IMG/VR virus record: IMGVR_UViG_3300045947_000108
Location: 1 to 41,943 of that record
Strand: one strand, 5' to 3'
DNA length: 41,943 nt
From: a virus
The notes under the pieces were generated by a model that did no database searches, was not told the origin of the DNA, and saw only the letters and a list, made by a program, of their open reading frames with translations. Both the position numbers and the translations under genes were made by a program. Every line of letters starts with the position of its first letter. The first letter of the stretch is position 1. Of this stretch, positions 23,635-31,164 are shown piece by piece.

Positions 23635-24045
23635 CTAACGGGCTCCCCCATGGGCTTCTAAAAAGGCGTTGATCGTCCCGCTGGTGTAGGCCGTCACCCG
23701 TACCTTGATCCAGCGCACATTCAGGGTGATCATGACCACCTGGTCTGCCGTGATATCGGTGGCGTTCAGCTTGATGCCGTGGGTATTGTCGGCGGGCTTC
23801 GTGGCGGCGTTCGAGCCGTCGATCTCCACGGTGGCTGTGGTAATCCCGCTGACATGCACGCTCATCGTTCTGAGGCCGCTCGCGTCGATCCACTCCCCGT
23901 CGGTGGTGGCGGCTTGATCGGTGAGCATCTGGGCGCGGACAATGGTCACACCCCAGACATTCTGGCTCGTGGTGGCAATAGCGGCCATTGCTGGCCCTGG
24001 CTGCCAGAGCCCTAGACACAACGCAAGGACCGCTAATCGTTTCAT
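23635..24045 (-). CDS. Exported small beta-rich protein in tail region
   Basis: The 136-residue protein has a textbook Sec signal peptide (MKRLAVLALCLGLWQPGPAM then A, cleavage around AMA-A). The mature part of about 114 residues is beta-rich and lacks cysteines. It resembles small head or tail decoration proteins in composition. It is the first of four neighbouring late genes whose products carry signal peptides. It starts 2 bases after the stop of the preceding gene. Confidence 0.6.
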   Translation of the reverse strand: MKRLAVLALCLGLWQPGPAMAAIATTSQNVWGVTIVRAQMLTDQAATTDGEWIDASGLRTMSVHVSGITTATVEIDGSNAATKPADNTHGIKLNATDITADQVVMITLNVRWIKVRVTAYTSGTINAFLEAHGGAR

Positions 24046-24047
24046 GG

Positions 24048-24332
24048 CTACCTCCGTCGCCCACGGGAGACTGGCACGGGCTCAGGGTAGGGACCACCCC
24101 ATTGCACCGCCTGCAAGGCTTCACGGGTGCAGAGCATCAGCGCCGGCAGAAACCACTCGGGCCACTCATCCTCTGTTAGGGCCTCGCCCGTCTCACAGAC
24201 CACCTGCCCATGCTGGATATACAGCGCTTCCCCCTCGCCACTCAGCCGCAAATAATGATGCTCGGCAATCTGCTGGCGGAGCGGAGAGGCGGGTGTCATG
24301 GCAAATTCTTGCACTTGGAAATTGACCGGCAT
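24048..24332 (-). CDS. Small late protein, unknown
   Basis: A 94-residue protein starting at ATG 24332 with GGAGGGTGC upstream. The first 60 residues could be strand-rich with a GEGEALYIQHGQVV turn; the C-terminus is basic (VPVSRGRRR). It has two isolated cysteines, no signal peptide and no recognised family. It lies between the head-protein genes and the exported cluster. Confidence 0.5.
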   Translation of the reverse strand: MPVNFQVQEFAMTPASPLRQQIAEHHYLRLSGEGEALYIQHGQVVCETGEALTEDEWPEWFLPALMLCTREALQAVQWGGPYPEPVPVSRGRRR

Positions 24333-24341
24333 GGCACCCTC

Positions 24342-24701
24342 CTAAAATCCCACGGCTTCATAATCGAGCGTTACAGCGGCCGGAGCTTCTGAGGTGTCAG
24401 CTTCCAAAAGTGGCCCCCCTGCCGCCGTACCTTCCTCTTCGTAGACCAAGAGCTTATGTGCGCTTTTGTTGTACTGAAAGAGGTAGCTCACCGTGCGGGC
24501 GTTGTTGCCAAACACTATGAGGCTATCCATCTGCTGTAAGAATCCAAAGGCACTGATCGCCGGGAGCGGTATCCCTGCCGTGGGATACGTCGGCCCCGCG
24601 CCAGCCACGGTCATAGTCCCGATCGACAGCTTTTTCTTCGGGCCAATGCGTTCTAAGGACGTGACCATCACGGTCACATCCCCTGCCACATAGGCTGCCA
24701 T
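24342..24701 (-). CDS. Small structural protein candidate
   Basis: A 119-residue beta-rich protein: MAAYVAGDVTVMVTSLERIG start, PTAGIPLPAISAFGF core, hydrophobic strand-rich end. Similar proteins occur after capsid genes in phages, so a head-completion or decoration role is plausible. Strong ribosome-binding site (AGGAGG at 24715-24710). Confidence 0.5.
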   Translation of the reverse strand: MAAYVAGDVTVMVTSLERIGPKKKLSIGTMTVAGAGPTYPTAGIPLPAISAFGFLQQMDSLIVFGNNARTVSYLFQYNKSAHKLLVYEEEGTAAGGPLLEADTSEAPAAVTLDYEAVGF

Positions 24702-24712
24702 TATCTATCCTC

Positions 24713-25141
24713 CTATGCGGTTGCTTGCATGGCGGTCATGTTCGCCGGCTCTTCTGGAACAACCTCGACCAATAGGCCAAAAGTTCCCAAGTCTCCGGCC
24801 GCTGTGGCGTCTGTGAGCTGGAATACTGCCTCGGTGCCCGGTTCCATCACCACGGGGGGACTACAGCGCTTGTAGAGCACCTTGGCGGCTGCTAGTGCAT
24901 TGGGAATGACAAGGATGGCAATGTCCCCGTCGCCGCGTCCGGTATCGCTCGCAAAGGTGACGCGCTTATCCACCCGCACTTCGCCAGCGCCGCCGATGAC
25001 ATTATGATTGGCCATCCAAACGGCATGGATCTTATGTTTCATGAAACCGGGCGACCACGTACCACCAGAGATATCGGCAGGCGAAGCATTGAGGTCGACG
25101 GCCTTGACGACCGTCACCTCGTAAAAGTTATATGGAAGCAT
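24713..25141 (-). CDS. Capsid decoration protein candidate
   Basis: A 142-residue beta-rich protein immediately after the major capsid gene (37-base gap), with AGGAGG before its ATG. Composition is hydrophobic with few charges; a glycine-aspartate turn (DTGRGDGD) is prominent. Position suggests a head decoration or stabilising protein. No family recognised. Confidence 0.5.
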   Translation of the reverse strand: MLPYNFYEVTVVKAVDLNASPADISGGTWSPGFMKHKIHAVWMANHNVIGGAGEVRVDKRVTFASDTGRGDGDIAILVIPNALAAAKVLYKRCSPPVVMEPGTEAVFQLTDATAAGDLGTFGLLVEVVPEEPANMTAMQATA

Positions 25142-25178
25142 ACAATCCTCCTACATCAAGAAGTTACGTCACAACCCA

Positions 25179-26126
25179 CTAGGCTGACCCGACGTGAATG
25201 AGATTGGCTTCGCCACTATTGCTTGAGTCTTCCCATGCCAATCGGAATCGAATGATGCCGTAGAAGCTCACCGCCTTGAACCGGCCCGCATGGCCCTGCG
25301 GCACGCTGGCGTACAATTCAGGTGTTCGGGCTTCTGCCATGGCGATCGCATTCTTGCCGAACACAATACCTTCGCCTAACACGGAGCTAGTACCGACGTT
25401 GCCGAACGTGGCATGATTCGTGGGGATAATCCGCACGCTCTCAATCCGCCCCGCTTCGCCGTTATACTTGGCCTGGGGGTCGGTGTACTGGTGCCAAATT
25501 TCCCACGAAGGATCATCAATAATGCCGCGAATCGACTTCTGCCGGAACACGCCGACATAATCCCCACCCCGCGCCGGTTTGGCTTTCAGCGTGTCATACA
25601 GCAAGTCGTGTAGTTGCTCGACATGGTACACGTTCATGTTGCTGGTTGCGGTGGCGCCAAACGTGCCGTTGGTCGTCACCGTCGCACTGGCCGCGCCGGT
25701 AGGCGCATACTTGTACTTGCCCAGCTTCGAGGCGGCGATCGCCAGCGAATCAAGCGCGAGGCTCATTTCATCGGTGAGGCTATCCCGAATGCCGTTATCC
25801 AAATCGATCATGCTGAGATCGCTCGCAAATCCGGTAAAGGGCACCGCCGACCCAATCTCTTGCATGACCAGATCAATCGCGCTCATGGCGAACGCACGCT
25901 CGGGAATGTCCTGCAACTCATTCAGGACATAGCTGGTTTTCTCGACCGGTGCCGCGATGCGTGGCAGGGTGACACTCTCGCCTCGCCCGGTGCCAAACGC
26001 GGGCCTGACTTGTACGTGATCCATCATGACCGTATCGGCAATGGCGCCCCGGAGCACCTGCCGACTCACTTCATGCTGCTTGTACGCACCAGAAGGTGCG
26101 TCGTAGGTCCATGTAAACGTGGGCAT
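25179..26126 (-). CDS. Major capsid protein (N4 gp56-type HK97 fold)
   Basis: The 315-residue protein follows the scaffold gene by 3 bases. It has the pattern of N4-gp56 family capsids: an N-terminal arm, a spine helix with IDLDNGIRDSLTDEMSLALD, a mid-domain FRQKSIRGIIDD, and a C-terminal G-x-I-x-F-R-L-A-W strand. About 400 copies would form the shell. The start ATG 26126 has GGAGTGAT upstream. No sign of a fused scaffold or protease. Confidence 0.8.
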   Translation of the reverse strand: MPTFTWTYDAPSGAYKQHEVSRQVLRGAIADTVMMDHVQVRPAFGTGRGESVTLPRIAAPVEKTSYVLNELQDIPERAFAMSAIDLVMQEIGSAVPFTGFASDLSMIDLDNGIRDSLTDEMSLALDSLAIAASKLGKYKYAPTGAASATVTTNGTFGATATSNMNVYHVEQLHDLLYDTLKAKPARGGDYVGVFRQKSIRGIIDDPSWEIWHQYTDPQAKYNGEAGRIESVRIIPTNHATFGNVGTSSVLGEGIVFGKNAIAMAEARTPELYASVPQGHAGRFKAVSFYGIIRFRLAWEDSSNSGEANLIHVGSA

Positions 26127-26129
26127 TTA

Positions 26130-26909
26130 TCACTCCGCAGCCGCTCGAAATCGTCGTTGGCGGCGTTGAATCTCGCTCGATAAGCTCACCGGCCCGGTGT
26201 CGGCCGCGGGGGCTGCGGCCCGGCGTTGCCCACCGCCCTCGACGGGCCGGCGCTGATTCGGCAGCGTCTCGGCTGGGGCATCCGCTTCTCGGCTTCGTCG
26301 GGAAATGCGCAGCAGCTCGCCCCGCGCTTCTTGCGCGACAGCGCTCAGAAACCCACGCATATCCTGACTGCCGTCCCACTCGGGGGCCTGCAGCAGCTCC
26401 GTCGCAATGGCGCGCACCAGACGGGGCTCATCAGCGAGATCGGGGTTGTCTTTGTAAAACCGTTGCCAGGTTTGTTCTTGCTGGCGTTCGGCGTGGTAGG
26501 CGGAGCGCATCTCGGAGATGGCCTCCTCCTTCGCCTCGCGCTTCACGCGCATCAACGCTTCTTCGGGGGCTTCGAACAGGCGCACGTTGTAGTTGTAGGC
26601 GTTCGGGTCTGGCGTGGTCGGCGGCCGTTGGGCCTCCATCTGCCGGCGCCAGGTGCGGAGCTCGCCGACTTCGCGGCCCTGTTCGCTCAAGCGGCGGTTG
26701 AACTCTTGCTCGCGGCCTTCGAGGGCTGATGCGAGCTCAGAATCCACCGTAAACTGGCGCCCGTTGATGGTAATGCTGGTCCCAGTGGGCGGTTCCGGGG
26801 GCGTGGGCTGCGGTTGCTCTTGGAGATCCTCCGGTGGCAGCTCAGCCCCTGGCGCGTTCATCATGTCCGCCATGGTCTGCGGTGTCCGGGGTGGTCGACT
26901 CTGGGCCAT
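26130..26909 (-). CDS. Scaffolding protein
   Basis: The 259-residue protein is acidic and proline-rich at the N-terminus, then a long charged helix with E/Q/R (residues 60-150), and a basic C-terminus (about 195-259, many Arg). This is the usual build of podovirus scaffold proteins that guide capsid assembly. It sits directly before the capsid gene. AGGAGTAGGAG precedes ATG 26909. A terminator-like hairpin lies 45 bases upstream. Confidence 0.75.
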   Translation of the reverse strand: MAQSRPPRTPQTMADMMNAPGAELPPEDLQEQPQPTPPEPPTGTSITINGRQFTVDSELASALEGREQEFNRRLSEQGREVGELRTWRRQMEAQRPPTTPDPNAYNYNVRLFEAPEEALMRVKREAKEEAISEMRSAYHAERQQEQTWQRFYKDNPDLADEPRLVRAIATELLQAPEWDGSQDMRGFLSAVAQEARGELLRISRRSREADAPAETLPNQRRPVEGGGQRRAAAPAADTGPVSLSSEIQRRQRRFRAAAE

Positions 26910-26952
26910 CTCCTACTCCTCGGGCTGTGCCTCTTTCGAGGTCCGGGCCAAT

Positions 26953-26995
26953 AAAAAAGGGCCAGCCGCCTTGCACGCTGCAAGACTACTGGCCC
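26953..26995 (-). terminator. Rho-independent terminator inside the late operon
   Basis: Reading leftward: GGGCCAG, TAGT, CTTGCA, GCG, TGCAAG, GCGG, CTGGCCC, then TTTTTT. Two stacked perfect stems (7 and 6 bp) and a six-U run make a canonical terminator. It stands between the 67-residue gene and scaffold, with no clear promoter after it; it may attenuate or process the transcript. A small CCTC-GAAA-GAGG hairpin follows in the scaffold leader. Confidence 0.75.
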
Positions 26996-27021
26996 TCGGT
27001 TTATCCGGTCGGGCGTGCTAC

Positions 27022-27225
27022 CTAATCGACGTCTTCCATCACTTCGGAGCGAAACACCAGCTCAATGGTCGCATTCGCGGTGATGTTGGTACTCTGATCG
27101 CCCACCACGATCCCCACGAGCGTATAGCCGTCGGGCATATTCAGCGCGGGCACGAGATCAGCCGGGCTGACCATCTCTCGAATCACCCGCACGACGCGAG
27201 CCTGGCGCTGGCGGAGTTCGCTCAT
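27022..27225 (-). CDS. Small late protein, unknown
   Basis: A 67-residue protein starting at ATG 27225 in an ATGA overlap with the preceding gene. It has an N-terminal basic helix and a beta-rich end (YTLVGIVVGDQ, ATIELVFRSE). It ends before the intra-operon terminator. No family recognised. Confidence 0.5.
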   Translation of the reverse strand: MSELRQRQARVVRVIREMVSPADLVPALNMPDGYTLVGIVVGDQSTNITANATIELVFRSEVMEDVD

Positions 27226-27428
27226 CGCCAATCCTCCGCCAGAATGCGATGGTGCTCTTTCAGCTCAAAGCTCTGCGGTTCACCCCCATTGAAATTGATC
27301 AGCACCTGGCCCACGACGCCGCGCATCATCGTCTCGGCCAGACATCGCTTGACCTTTGATGGCAAGTGCTGGATCAGGTACTCGTCAATCGTCGCGCCCA
27401 TCTGTGGCAAGCGGCCAGGGTCGCTCAT
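27222..27428 (-). CDS. Small late protein, unknown
   Basis: A 68-residue protein overlapping both neighbours by 4 bases. It contains a helical N-terminus and a single strand pair (VLINFNGGEPQSFEL). No domain recognised; probably a head-region accessory protein. Confidence 0.5.
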   Translation of the reverse strand: MSDPGRLPQMGATIDEYLIQHLPSKVKRCLAETMMRGVVGQVLINFNGGEPQSFELKEHHRILAEDWR

Positions 27429-27682
27429 CCGCGCCGTGCCTCCTCAATGTCCTGTTGCCCCAAGCGTATCAGCCGATCCAGCTCCCTGGGTAGCTCATCC
27501 AACACCGCCAGCATGGCAATCCCTGAGCGCATAAGGCCCTCGGTCAACGTCTCGTTGCGGTGATGTAGCACAAGATTGGCAATAGCCTTCTCACGCAATT
27601 TGTTGAGCTGTGGTCGTAGGCGCCCCAGCACATACGCCGCCTCTTGCCCCTCGTGGTGATAGTCCTTATCCAGGTCCAGCAT
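27425..27682 (-). CDS. Small helical late protein, unknown
   Basis: An 85-residue, all-helical protein starting at ATG 27682 (the upstream extension of the frame overlaps the next gene and is poor coding sequence). Leucines at heptad spacing suggest a coiled coil. Coupled by ATGA to both neighbours. Confidence 0.5.
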   Translation of the reverse strand: MLDLDKDYHHEGQEAAYVLGRLRPQLNKLREKAIANLVLHHRNETLTEGLMRSGIAMLAVLDELPRELDRLIRLGQQDIEEARRG

Positions 27683-27903
27683 CAGAGGCTCACCTTCACG
27701 CCGTTGGGCGTGAATAGGACCGGGCTGCGCCCTTCGGCCTTGCGCAAATCCTCGATCATCATGGCCTGCAGGCGAATGACGTTGGTCAGGGCTTTGATGG
27801 TGAAAAACCATCTCTGATTAGGATCTTCTACACCGTTTCGACCATAATTATTTTCCCACCAAGTCACAAGGTCAGAATATGCATCTTCCGTTCTCTTTGA
27901 CAT
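27682..27903 (-). CDS. Small late protein, unknown, start abuts HNH cassette
   Basis: A 73-residue protein (SDLVTWWENNYGRNGVEDP near the start). Its ATG at 27903 lies 5 bases from the opposing -10 box of HNH gene B, and the ribosome-binding region is poor. The cassette appears to have inserted right in front of it, separating it from the gene at 28580. No family recognised. Confidence 0.5.
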   Translation of the reverse strand: MSKRTEDAYSDLVTWWENNYGRNGVEDPNQRWFFTIKALTNVIRLQAMMIEDLRKAEGRSPVLFTPNGVKVSL

Positions 27904-27904
27904 G

Positions 27905-27913
27905 TGGTATACT
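27905..27913 (+). promoter_or_regulatory. Extended -10 promoter of HNH gene B
   Basis: TGG followed by TATACT (27908-27913), an extended -10 of the same type as at the other HNH genes; the -35 at 17-base spacing is poor. Predicted start 27920-27921, again the first base of the leader helix. GGTATACTATACC around it is a near-perfect palindrome. Confidence 0.6.
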
Positions 27914-27919
27914 ATACCT

Positions 27920-28011
27920 CGCGGCTAGAGGGACGCCTCGAACCTCCGATGCCTTGATCGGACCGCCGCGCACTCATCAAGGCTCTACGCAACCAACAAG
28001 GAGGTTGCATC
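27920..28011 (+). ncRNA. Pseudoknotted leader RNA of HNH gene B
   Basis: P1: CGCGGC (27920-27925) with GCCGCG (27965-27970). P2: GAGG/CCTC (27928-27939). P3: TCCGAT/ATCGGA (27945-27962), loop GCCTTG. The loop is complementary to CAAGGC (27978-27983), a pseudoknot. A final hairpin GCAACC/GGTTGC (27989-28008) places AAGGA of the Shine-Dalgarno in its loop. Same order and near-equal spacing as the leader at 9056, with compensating base changes in P1, P3 and the pseudoknot. Confidence 0.65.
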
Positions 28012-28560
28012 ATGGCTACCTATACTTGCCCTTACTGCAATAAACCATTTTACGACAAACCGAGCAACCGACGAAAATTCTGCTCTCGATCTTGCCAGTA
28101 TGCTAGTCGCCCAAAAGTTCCACCAGAAACTCGATTTTGGGCACTCGTCGATCAGTCCGACGGCGAAGATGCATGCTGGCCCTGGCTTGGATTTCGAGAT
28201 GCCAAGGGCTACGGTAGCTTTATGATTGGTCGTGGCATTCGTGCTAGGGCACATCGCTTTGCTTATGAATCTCATTATGGCGTACTTTTGCCTGAATTGC
28301 TCGTTTGTCATCGATGCGATAATCCGCCTTGCTGCAACCCGAAACATCTGTTTATTGGTACGGCTGCTGCGAACACGGCCGACATGATGAAAAAATCCAG
28401 GCATCGTAGCACCAAGATGACGTCGTCACAAGTTCAAGAAGTCATGAACCTGAAAGGTATTGAGTCTTCGTATTCCCTTGCGCAACGTTTTCATGTTACT
28501 CAGGGCAATATTATATTCATCTGGCAAGGAAAAACGTGGCGCAATCTAACATCTTCGTAG
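28012..28560 (+). CDS. HNH endonuclease B (zinc finger plus HNH_3)
   Basis: The 182-residue protein has an N-terminal zinc finger (C6, C9, C24, C28; FCSRSC) followed by an HNH core: HRFAYES (H81), CHRCDN (H100, N104) and KHLFIGT (H112). A C-terminal helix-turn-helix-like segment ([19 protein letters not shown]) follows. It is a homing-endonuclease-type protein related to gene A, from which it differs by the finger. It is opposite to the late operon, has its own promoter and the structured leader, and lies between two small head genes. Confidence 0.85.
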   Translation: MATYTCPYCNKPFYDKPSNRRKFCSRSCQYASRPKVPPETRFWALVDQSDGEDACWPWLGFRDAKGYGSFMIGRGIRARAHRFAYESHYGVLLPELLVCHRCDNPPCCNPKHLFIGTAAANTADMMKKSRHRSTKMTSSQVQEVMNLKGIESSYSLAQRFHVTQGNIIFIWQGKTWRNLTSS

Positions 28561-28579
28561 ACTGGTGCGGCTCGTGAAT

Positions 28580-28771
28580 TCATGCCTGATCCTCATCGTT
28601 CAATGCCCGCAGCGCCTCTTGTAGCGCTGGCGTATAATCGCCTACGTCGAAGTCGTCAAGGTCGTACCGGCGCTCTTTGCCGATTGAGCCGTGCAGAATC
28701 TCCGGCAAGGTGTCTATAAGGTCGTCAAACTTCTGGCGTTCCTGTGCGGCCTCGGCTGATAGGTCGTTCAT
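28580..28771 (-). CDS. Small acidic late protein, unknown
   Basis: A 63-residue acidic protein (LDDFDVGDYTPALQEALRAL) starting at ATG 28771, overlapping the preceding stop. Helical ends, no membrane span. Lies just after the portal-adjacent basic gene. No family recognised. Confidence 0.5.
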   Translation of the reverse strand: MNDLSAEAAQERQKFDDLIDTLPEILHGSIGKERRYDLDDFDVGDYTPALQEALRALNDEDQA

Positions 28772-28956
28772 CAGCGTTTCCTGGCCTTTGCAAAGGCAAT
28801 GGCCCGCAACATGGCCTCTTTCTTCTGGCCCTTCACCTTGGCCCGCGTAACCGTGCTCGGGATGTTGCGATGGACCTCAGCCATCGCCGCTTCTACCTTC
28901 GATCGACTAGGCTGACTGTGCCACTTGTGCCGTGGTGTATGCTTGGGTGCCTTCAT
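28771..28956 (-). CDS. Small basic late protein, unknown
   Basis: A 61-residue protein with high Lys/Arg content, starting at ATG 28956 in a TGATG overlap with the portal stop (a GTG one codon earlier is also possible). Its charge suggests nucleic-acid binding, but there is no domain to name. Confidence 0.5.
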   Translation of the reverse strand: MKAPKHTPRHKWHSQPSRSKVEAAMAEVHRNIPSTVTRAKVKGQKKEAMLRAIAFAKARKR

Positions 28957-30899
28957 CACATCCCCCCCGCAATCGGCATGCGTTCAAGGGGTAGGTTGCC
29001 CGGCACCTCAGCCGGCATCTGTGGGCCTGTAGGTCCGCCCCCCTGGCCGCCCTGCTGCTGCATCAGCATCTGCTGCATCTGGCCCATCTGGGCCTGTTCT
29101 TGTGGGTCTGGCTCCAGCGTGGATGGATCGAGGTTGACGCTCTTGAACAAGTGATTCCAGATTTTTGTCGGGCTGAACCGCTGCCAAAAGGTGAGGCCCA
29201 TGACCGGATTGCTCCCCGCCAGTTGCAAAATGGCCATGAGCTTCTGGAAGTCCCGCACCCGCGCCACAATAGCCGATAGGCCGGTGACTTTGAATTGACA
29301 CCCGGCGAGCTGGGCATAGCGCTCAGCCGGACTGAGCATGGCGAGGCGTAGTGCGGCCTCTTCCCCTACCGCGGACACGACTTCTTCGGCGTCGGCATCG
29401 TCCATAAATTGCATCAGGTTCGACCACATGAGCGAGAGGGCTTGGCTGATCGTCTTTTCGGTGTCTTTGATCATCCCATCGAAGAAGTTGGCACTCTGCG
29501 CTTGCGCTTCCACCACGGCGGTCGCCGTCGTCTCCCCGCCCGGCGTCTGCCCCATGCGGGTCGCATTCACCTGTGTGGCAATCTGAAACTCCTGATCGGT
29601 GAGCTGAAACGCGGCCAGCGCTTCTGGGGGCACTTTGCCCGTCACCACTTGCTCTACCACCTTGAGCCCCGGAGGCGCCCCCTCTTTGATAATCAGCGTA
29701 TCGCCCTGTACAATGCCGTCTTTCACCTGTCGTGGATCGTCCAGGTACTCGGGATAGAGTTGCTTGACGCCCCACACGGAGGCAATGCCACCGTCCAGGA
29801 TCAGGTTATACAGCTCGTCCTCAGCCTTATTCAGCGCGACGGCATGATCAAAGAGTGCCTTGTGCCACGTACTGAACGGCACACGCAGCAAGGGACGGCT
29901 AGCAAAGGGGTGCTTACCATGCCAATAGGGGTTGGGCTCTGGGGGCCTGATCAGATACTTGTTGTTGGCCATGGCGCACACGATATTCCGCTCGGCATAC
30001 CGCCCGCGGTCATCAAGAATATCCCCCCAGCACTCCAGAATGACCACCCGCCGCCGAAAGTCTGGCGGGGTCGCATCGGTTCGATCCCGCGAGCGCTCAT
30101 CGGTGCGATAGGCTCTATCCTCCTCCTGGGCGTAGTCCTCTTCGATCTGATCGACCATCGCCTGATCATACACGCCCGCGTCGGCCATGGCCTGCACCTG
30201 GGCCAAGTCGCGCTCAACTTCGTGCATCTCGTACAGCTTGCGCCCGGTGGGATCGGGTAAGTAGTCCTCGGGCGCCACGAGATCAATCACCGATTGCCAA
30301 TAGTCCACCTGCCGTCGCACGAGGTTCGACACAATCTGCGGTACCACGGAGCCATCAGGCGCGGGAATATACTGAATCCCCCGCTCGGCTCGAAACACGT
30401 CTTTAGTGGCGTCCCGCCCATGGATTTTAAGAATCATGAGGCTACCCATGAGCGCCACGGTGATGAGATCCGCCACGAGCGCCGGGAAATCCTCATCCGG
30501 CACACTGCCGCTCGTGCTGGCGCTATCTAGGGCATATTGCAGCAGCTTCCGGGCTTGCTCATCGCTCAAGACATCCTCTTGCTTCAGATCCGTGGTAAAC
30601 CAATCGCCAAAGTCGGTCAATCCCCGCTCGATGAAGGCGCTAATCTGCTCTTTGGCCATCGCCACTTTGGGCAAATGTTCGCGGCTCTGGCCCTTCTGCT
30701 TGTGCGACCAGTCCATGACCCCCATGAACATATCCCAATTGGCCTTGGTGAGGCGTAGGCGCTCTTCGCGGGCCTTGTGCGCCTCGGCTCGGTACGCTCG
30801 TAGCGCGGCCATGACGGTCAGGCTGGCGCCTTGAACCACCGGGGGGTCAGCGGTGATTGGTGTGGCTTGTGGGCCTGTTCGTCGTCTAGCTTGCGCCAT
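28956..30899 (-). CDS. Portal (head-tail connector) protein
   Basis: The 647-residue protein has the features of podovirus portals: an alpha/beta body, conserved segments such as PYWHGKHPFASRPLLRVP followed by HALNKAEDEL-type helix (DHAVALNKAEDELYNLIL), and IATQVNATRMGQTPGGETTA preceding a long crown/stem helix region. The end is Q/M/G-rich and flexible. Twelve copies would form the DNA channel and the docking site for terminase and adaptor. Gene order (terminase, portal, scaffold, capsid) agrees. Confidence 0.8.
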   Translation of the reverse strand: MAQARRRTGPQATPITADPPVVQGASLTVMAALRAYRAEAHKAREERLRLTKANWDMFMGVMDWSHKQKGQSREHLPKVAMAKEQISAFIERGLTDFGDWFTTDLKQEDVLSDEQARKLLQYALDSASTSGSVPDEDFPALVADLITVALMGSLMILKIHGRDATKDVFRAERGIQYIPAPDGSVVPQIVSNLVRRQVDYWQSVIDLVAPEDYLPDPTGRKLYEMHEVERDLAQVQAMADAGVYDQAMVDQIEEDYAQEEDRAYRTDERSRDRTDATPPDFRRRVVILECWGDILDDRGRYAERNIVCAMANNKYLIRPPEPNPYWHGKHPFASRPLLRVPFSTWHKALFDHAVALNKAEDELYNLILDGGIASVWGVKQLYPEYLDDPRQVKDGIVQGDTLIIKEGAPPGLKVVEQVVTGKVPPEALAAFQLTDQEFQIATQVNATRMGQTPGGETTATAVVEAQAQSANFFDGMIKDTEKTISQALSLMWSNLMQFMDDADAEEVVSAVGEEAALRLAMLSPAERYAQLAGCQFKVTGLSAIVARVRDFQKLMAILQLAGSNPVMGLTFWQRFSPTKIWNHLFKSVNLDPSTLEPDPQEQAQMGQMQQMLMQQQGGQGGGPTGPQMPAEVPGNLPLERMPIAGGM

Positions 30900-31164
30900 A
30901 CCGTGCCCCTGGTATCCGTACCGGCCCTGATTCGGCTTTCTGTAGACACTCGCTGCACAGCCCGATTGTGACGGTAGCCCGGCTCAACACCAGCCCACAG
31001 TGCCGACAGTCGGCGTCCCACTGGTAGGGCACCATCGGTTCATACACCCCGACGGGCGAGGCCGGTGGCTCGGGCTCAATGACTGGCCTTGGCGCCTTGG
31101 CGCGTCCAGTAGGGGCGACTCTGCCGCCGCCGCGGGCGTTGCTCTTCTTCGCTGGTGCCTTCAT
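30886..31164 (-). CDS. Small zinc-ribbon late protein
   Basis: A 92-residue protein with a basic Ala/Arg/Pro-rich N-terminus and a ribbon, C-RH-C-x14-C-SE-C. Its start region overlaps the end of the repeat-protein gene by 89 bases in another frame, so the true start could be later (for example the Met before VPYQWDADC). Role unknown; such ribbons before the portal gene may help packaging. Confidence 0.5.
   Translation of the reverse strand: MKAPAKKSNARGGGRVAPTGRAKAPRPVIEPEPPASPVGVYEPMVPYQWDADCRHCGLVLSRATVTIGLCSECLQKAESGPVRIPGARYGAS

Noticed and set aside
27920-27990. tRNA-like GGTTCGAGGC element on the - strand in the leader of HNH gene B
   Set aside because: No acceptor stem or anticodon arm can be formed around it, and the T-stem has a mismatch; the + strand structure explains the sequence better.
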